Source: an uncultured Clostridium sp. (GTDB lineage: Bacteria; Bacillota_A; Clostridia; Lachnospirales; Lachnospiraceae). Taken from it: a stretch of 8,345 nt of DNA. The stretch spans positions 1-8,345 of the forward strand of contig CAMWKN010000044.1 of assembly GCA_947174825.1 (NCBI GenBank). Direction: 5' to 3'. The position numbers and the translations under genes were made by a program. Positions 7,909 to 8,345 of the stretch are shown here, piece after piece; position 1 is the first letter of the stretch, and the number at the start of each line of letters is the position of its first letter. Below the pieces are notes generated by a model. That model saw only the letters and a list, made by a program, of their open reading frames with translations. It had not been told where the DNA came from and did not search any database.

Positions 7909-8286
7909 ATGTTAAATACAGTGTATCGTTTAGTGGCGCCAAGACGTTTTGAAGTGGAATTTAATGATATTGATCTGTCTTCTGGCAATATTATTGTCAG
8001 ACCGACGCATTTATCCATTTGTCATGCAGATCAGAGATATTATCAGGGAACCAGGCCGGCAGAAGTGTTGAAACAGAAGCTTCCTATGGCATTGATCCAT
8101 GAGGGGATCGGCGATGTGGTCTATGATCCTACTGGGGAGTTTCAGCCGGGAGATTCCGTTATTATGATCCCAAATACACCAACGGAAACGGATGATGTTA
8201 TTGCAGAAAACTATCTGCGTTCCAGCAAGTTTCGTGCCAGTGGTTTTGATGGATTTATGCAGGAGCATGTATCATTGGCTCCAGAC
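7909..8286 (+). CDS. tarJ: Ribulose-5-phosphate reductase, 5' part only (contig end)
   Basis: TarJ reduces D-ribulose 5-phosphate to D-ribitol 5-phosphate with NADPH, supplying TarI. It belongs to the zinc-dependent medium-chain dehydrogenase family, with a usual length of about 340 residues. Only the first 126 or so are here: the GroES-like catalytic domain with Cys38 (LSICHADQRYY), His64-Glu65 (LIHEGIG), the GDSVIMIPNTPTE stretch (81-93) and SGFDGFMQEHV (111-121). The NADPH-binding Rossmann domain is missing. GGAGAG at 7897-7902 precedes the ATG. The frame continues to a TGA at 8305-8307, but from 8287 on the DNA is sequencing adapter, so this stop and the last residues (LYLIHI) are not real. 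This is an assembly truncation, not a pseudogene. Confidence 0.88.
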
Positions 8287-8345
8287 CTGTATCTAATACA
8301 CATCTGACGAAGCAGACGAATAGCCTTGTGTAGATCTCGGTGGTA
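8287..8345 (+). other. Illumina Nextera adapter read-through (contamination)
   Basis: The last 59 bases align without gaps to the Nextera read-through structure. 8287-8305 is the 19-base transposon mosaic end (canonical CTGTCTCTTATACACATCT) with two substitutions. 8306-8319 matches GACGCTGCCGACGA with three. 8320-8327 is an 8-base index, ATAGCCTT. 8328-8344 matches GTGTAGATCTCGGTGGT exactly, and base 8345 is A where C is expected. All six differences are changes to A. The adapter sequence is recalled from established knowledge; its order and spacing leave little doubt. Confidence 0.95.

Noticed and set aside
8287..8305. Mosaic end as evidence of a natural Tn5-like transposon insertion
   Set aside because: It is followed by the adapter spacer, an index and flow-cell sequence, which occur in library adapters and not in natural Tn5 elements.
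7909..8307. tarJ as a naturally truncated pseudogene
   Set aside because: The stop codon lies within adapter sequence; the genomic part is intact up to the junction at 8286.

Overview
The window looks like chromosomal DNA from a low-to-mid GC Firmicute, most likely a clostridial (Lachnospiraceae-type) bacterium. The reasons are the strong AGGAGG-type ribosome sites, Gram-positive cell-wall genes, a clostridial-style LeuC beginning [15 protein letters not shown], and codon use. All supported genes are on the + strand. This assignment is inference from sequence style; no search was run.

Layout. (1) Bases 3-98 are probably the last codons of an upstream gene. (2) A good sigma-A promoter (85-113) precedes a membrane-anchored L,D-transpeptidase (188-1957) with a lysine/proline-rich tail. 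(3) An unusual 404-residue ThyX-family protein follows (2013-3227). It looks like two ThyX lobes fused in tandem, each keeping a different half of the active-site signature, plus a four-cysteine C-terminus. (4) A 201-bp gap holds a second promoter (3339-3367). It is followed by a CDP-glycerol/CDP-ribitol polyol-phosphate transferase (3429-5249), leuC (5266-6531), leuD (6577-7065), tarI (7174-7884) and the 5' part of tarJ (7909-8286).

How the genes fit together. TarJ (ribulose-5-phosphate to ribitol-5-phosphate), TarI (ribitol-5-phosphate plus CTP to CDP-ribitol) and the transferase (CDP-polyol polymerisation) form a coherent route to a poly(ribitol phosphate) teichoic-acid-like polymer. The L,D-transpeptidase adds a peptidoglycan-modifying activity next door. 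leuC and leuD, the two subunits of isopropylmalate isomerase, sit inside this set, only 16 bases behind the transferase.

The last 59 bases (8287-8345) are not biology. They match the Illumina Nextera read-through adapter, including an 8-base index, with six substitutions, all to A. The tarJ stop codon at 8305-8307 is therefore artificial and the contig really ends inside tarJ. I found no RNA genes, CRISPR array, insertion sequence or convincing terminator. I saw no new multi-gene system; the split-signature tandem ThyX is the most interesting biological candidate.
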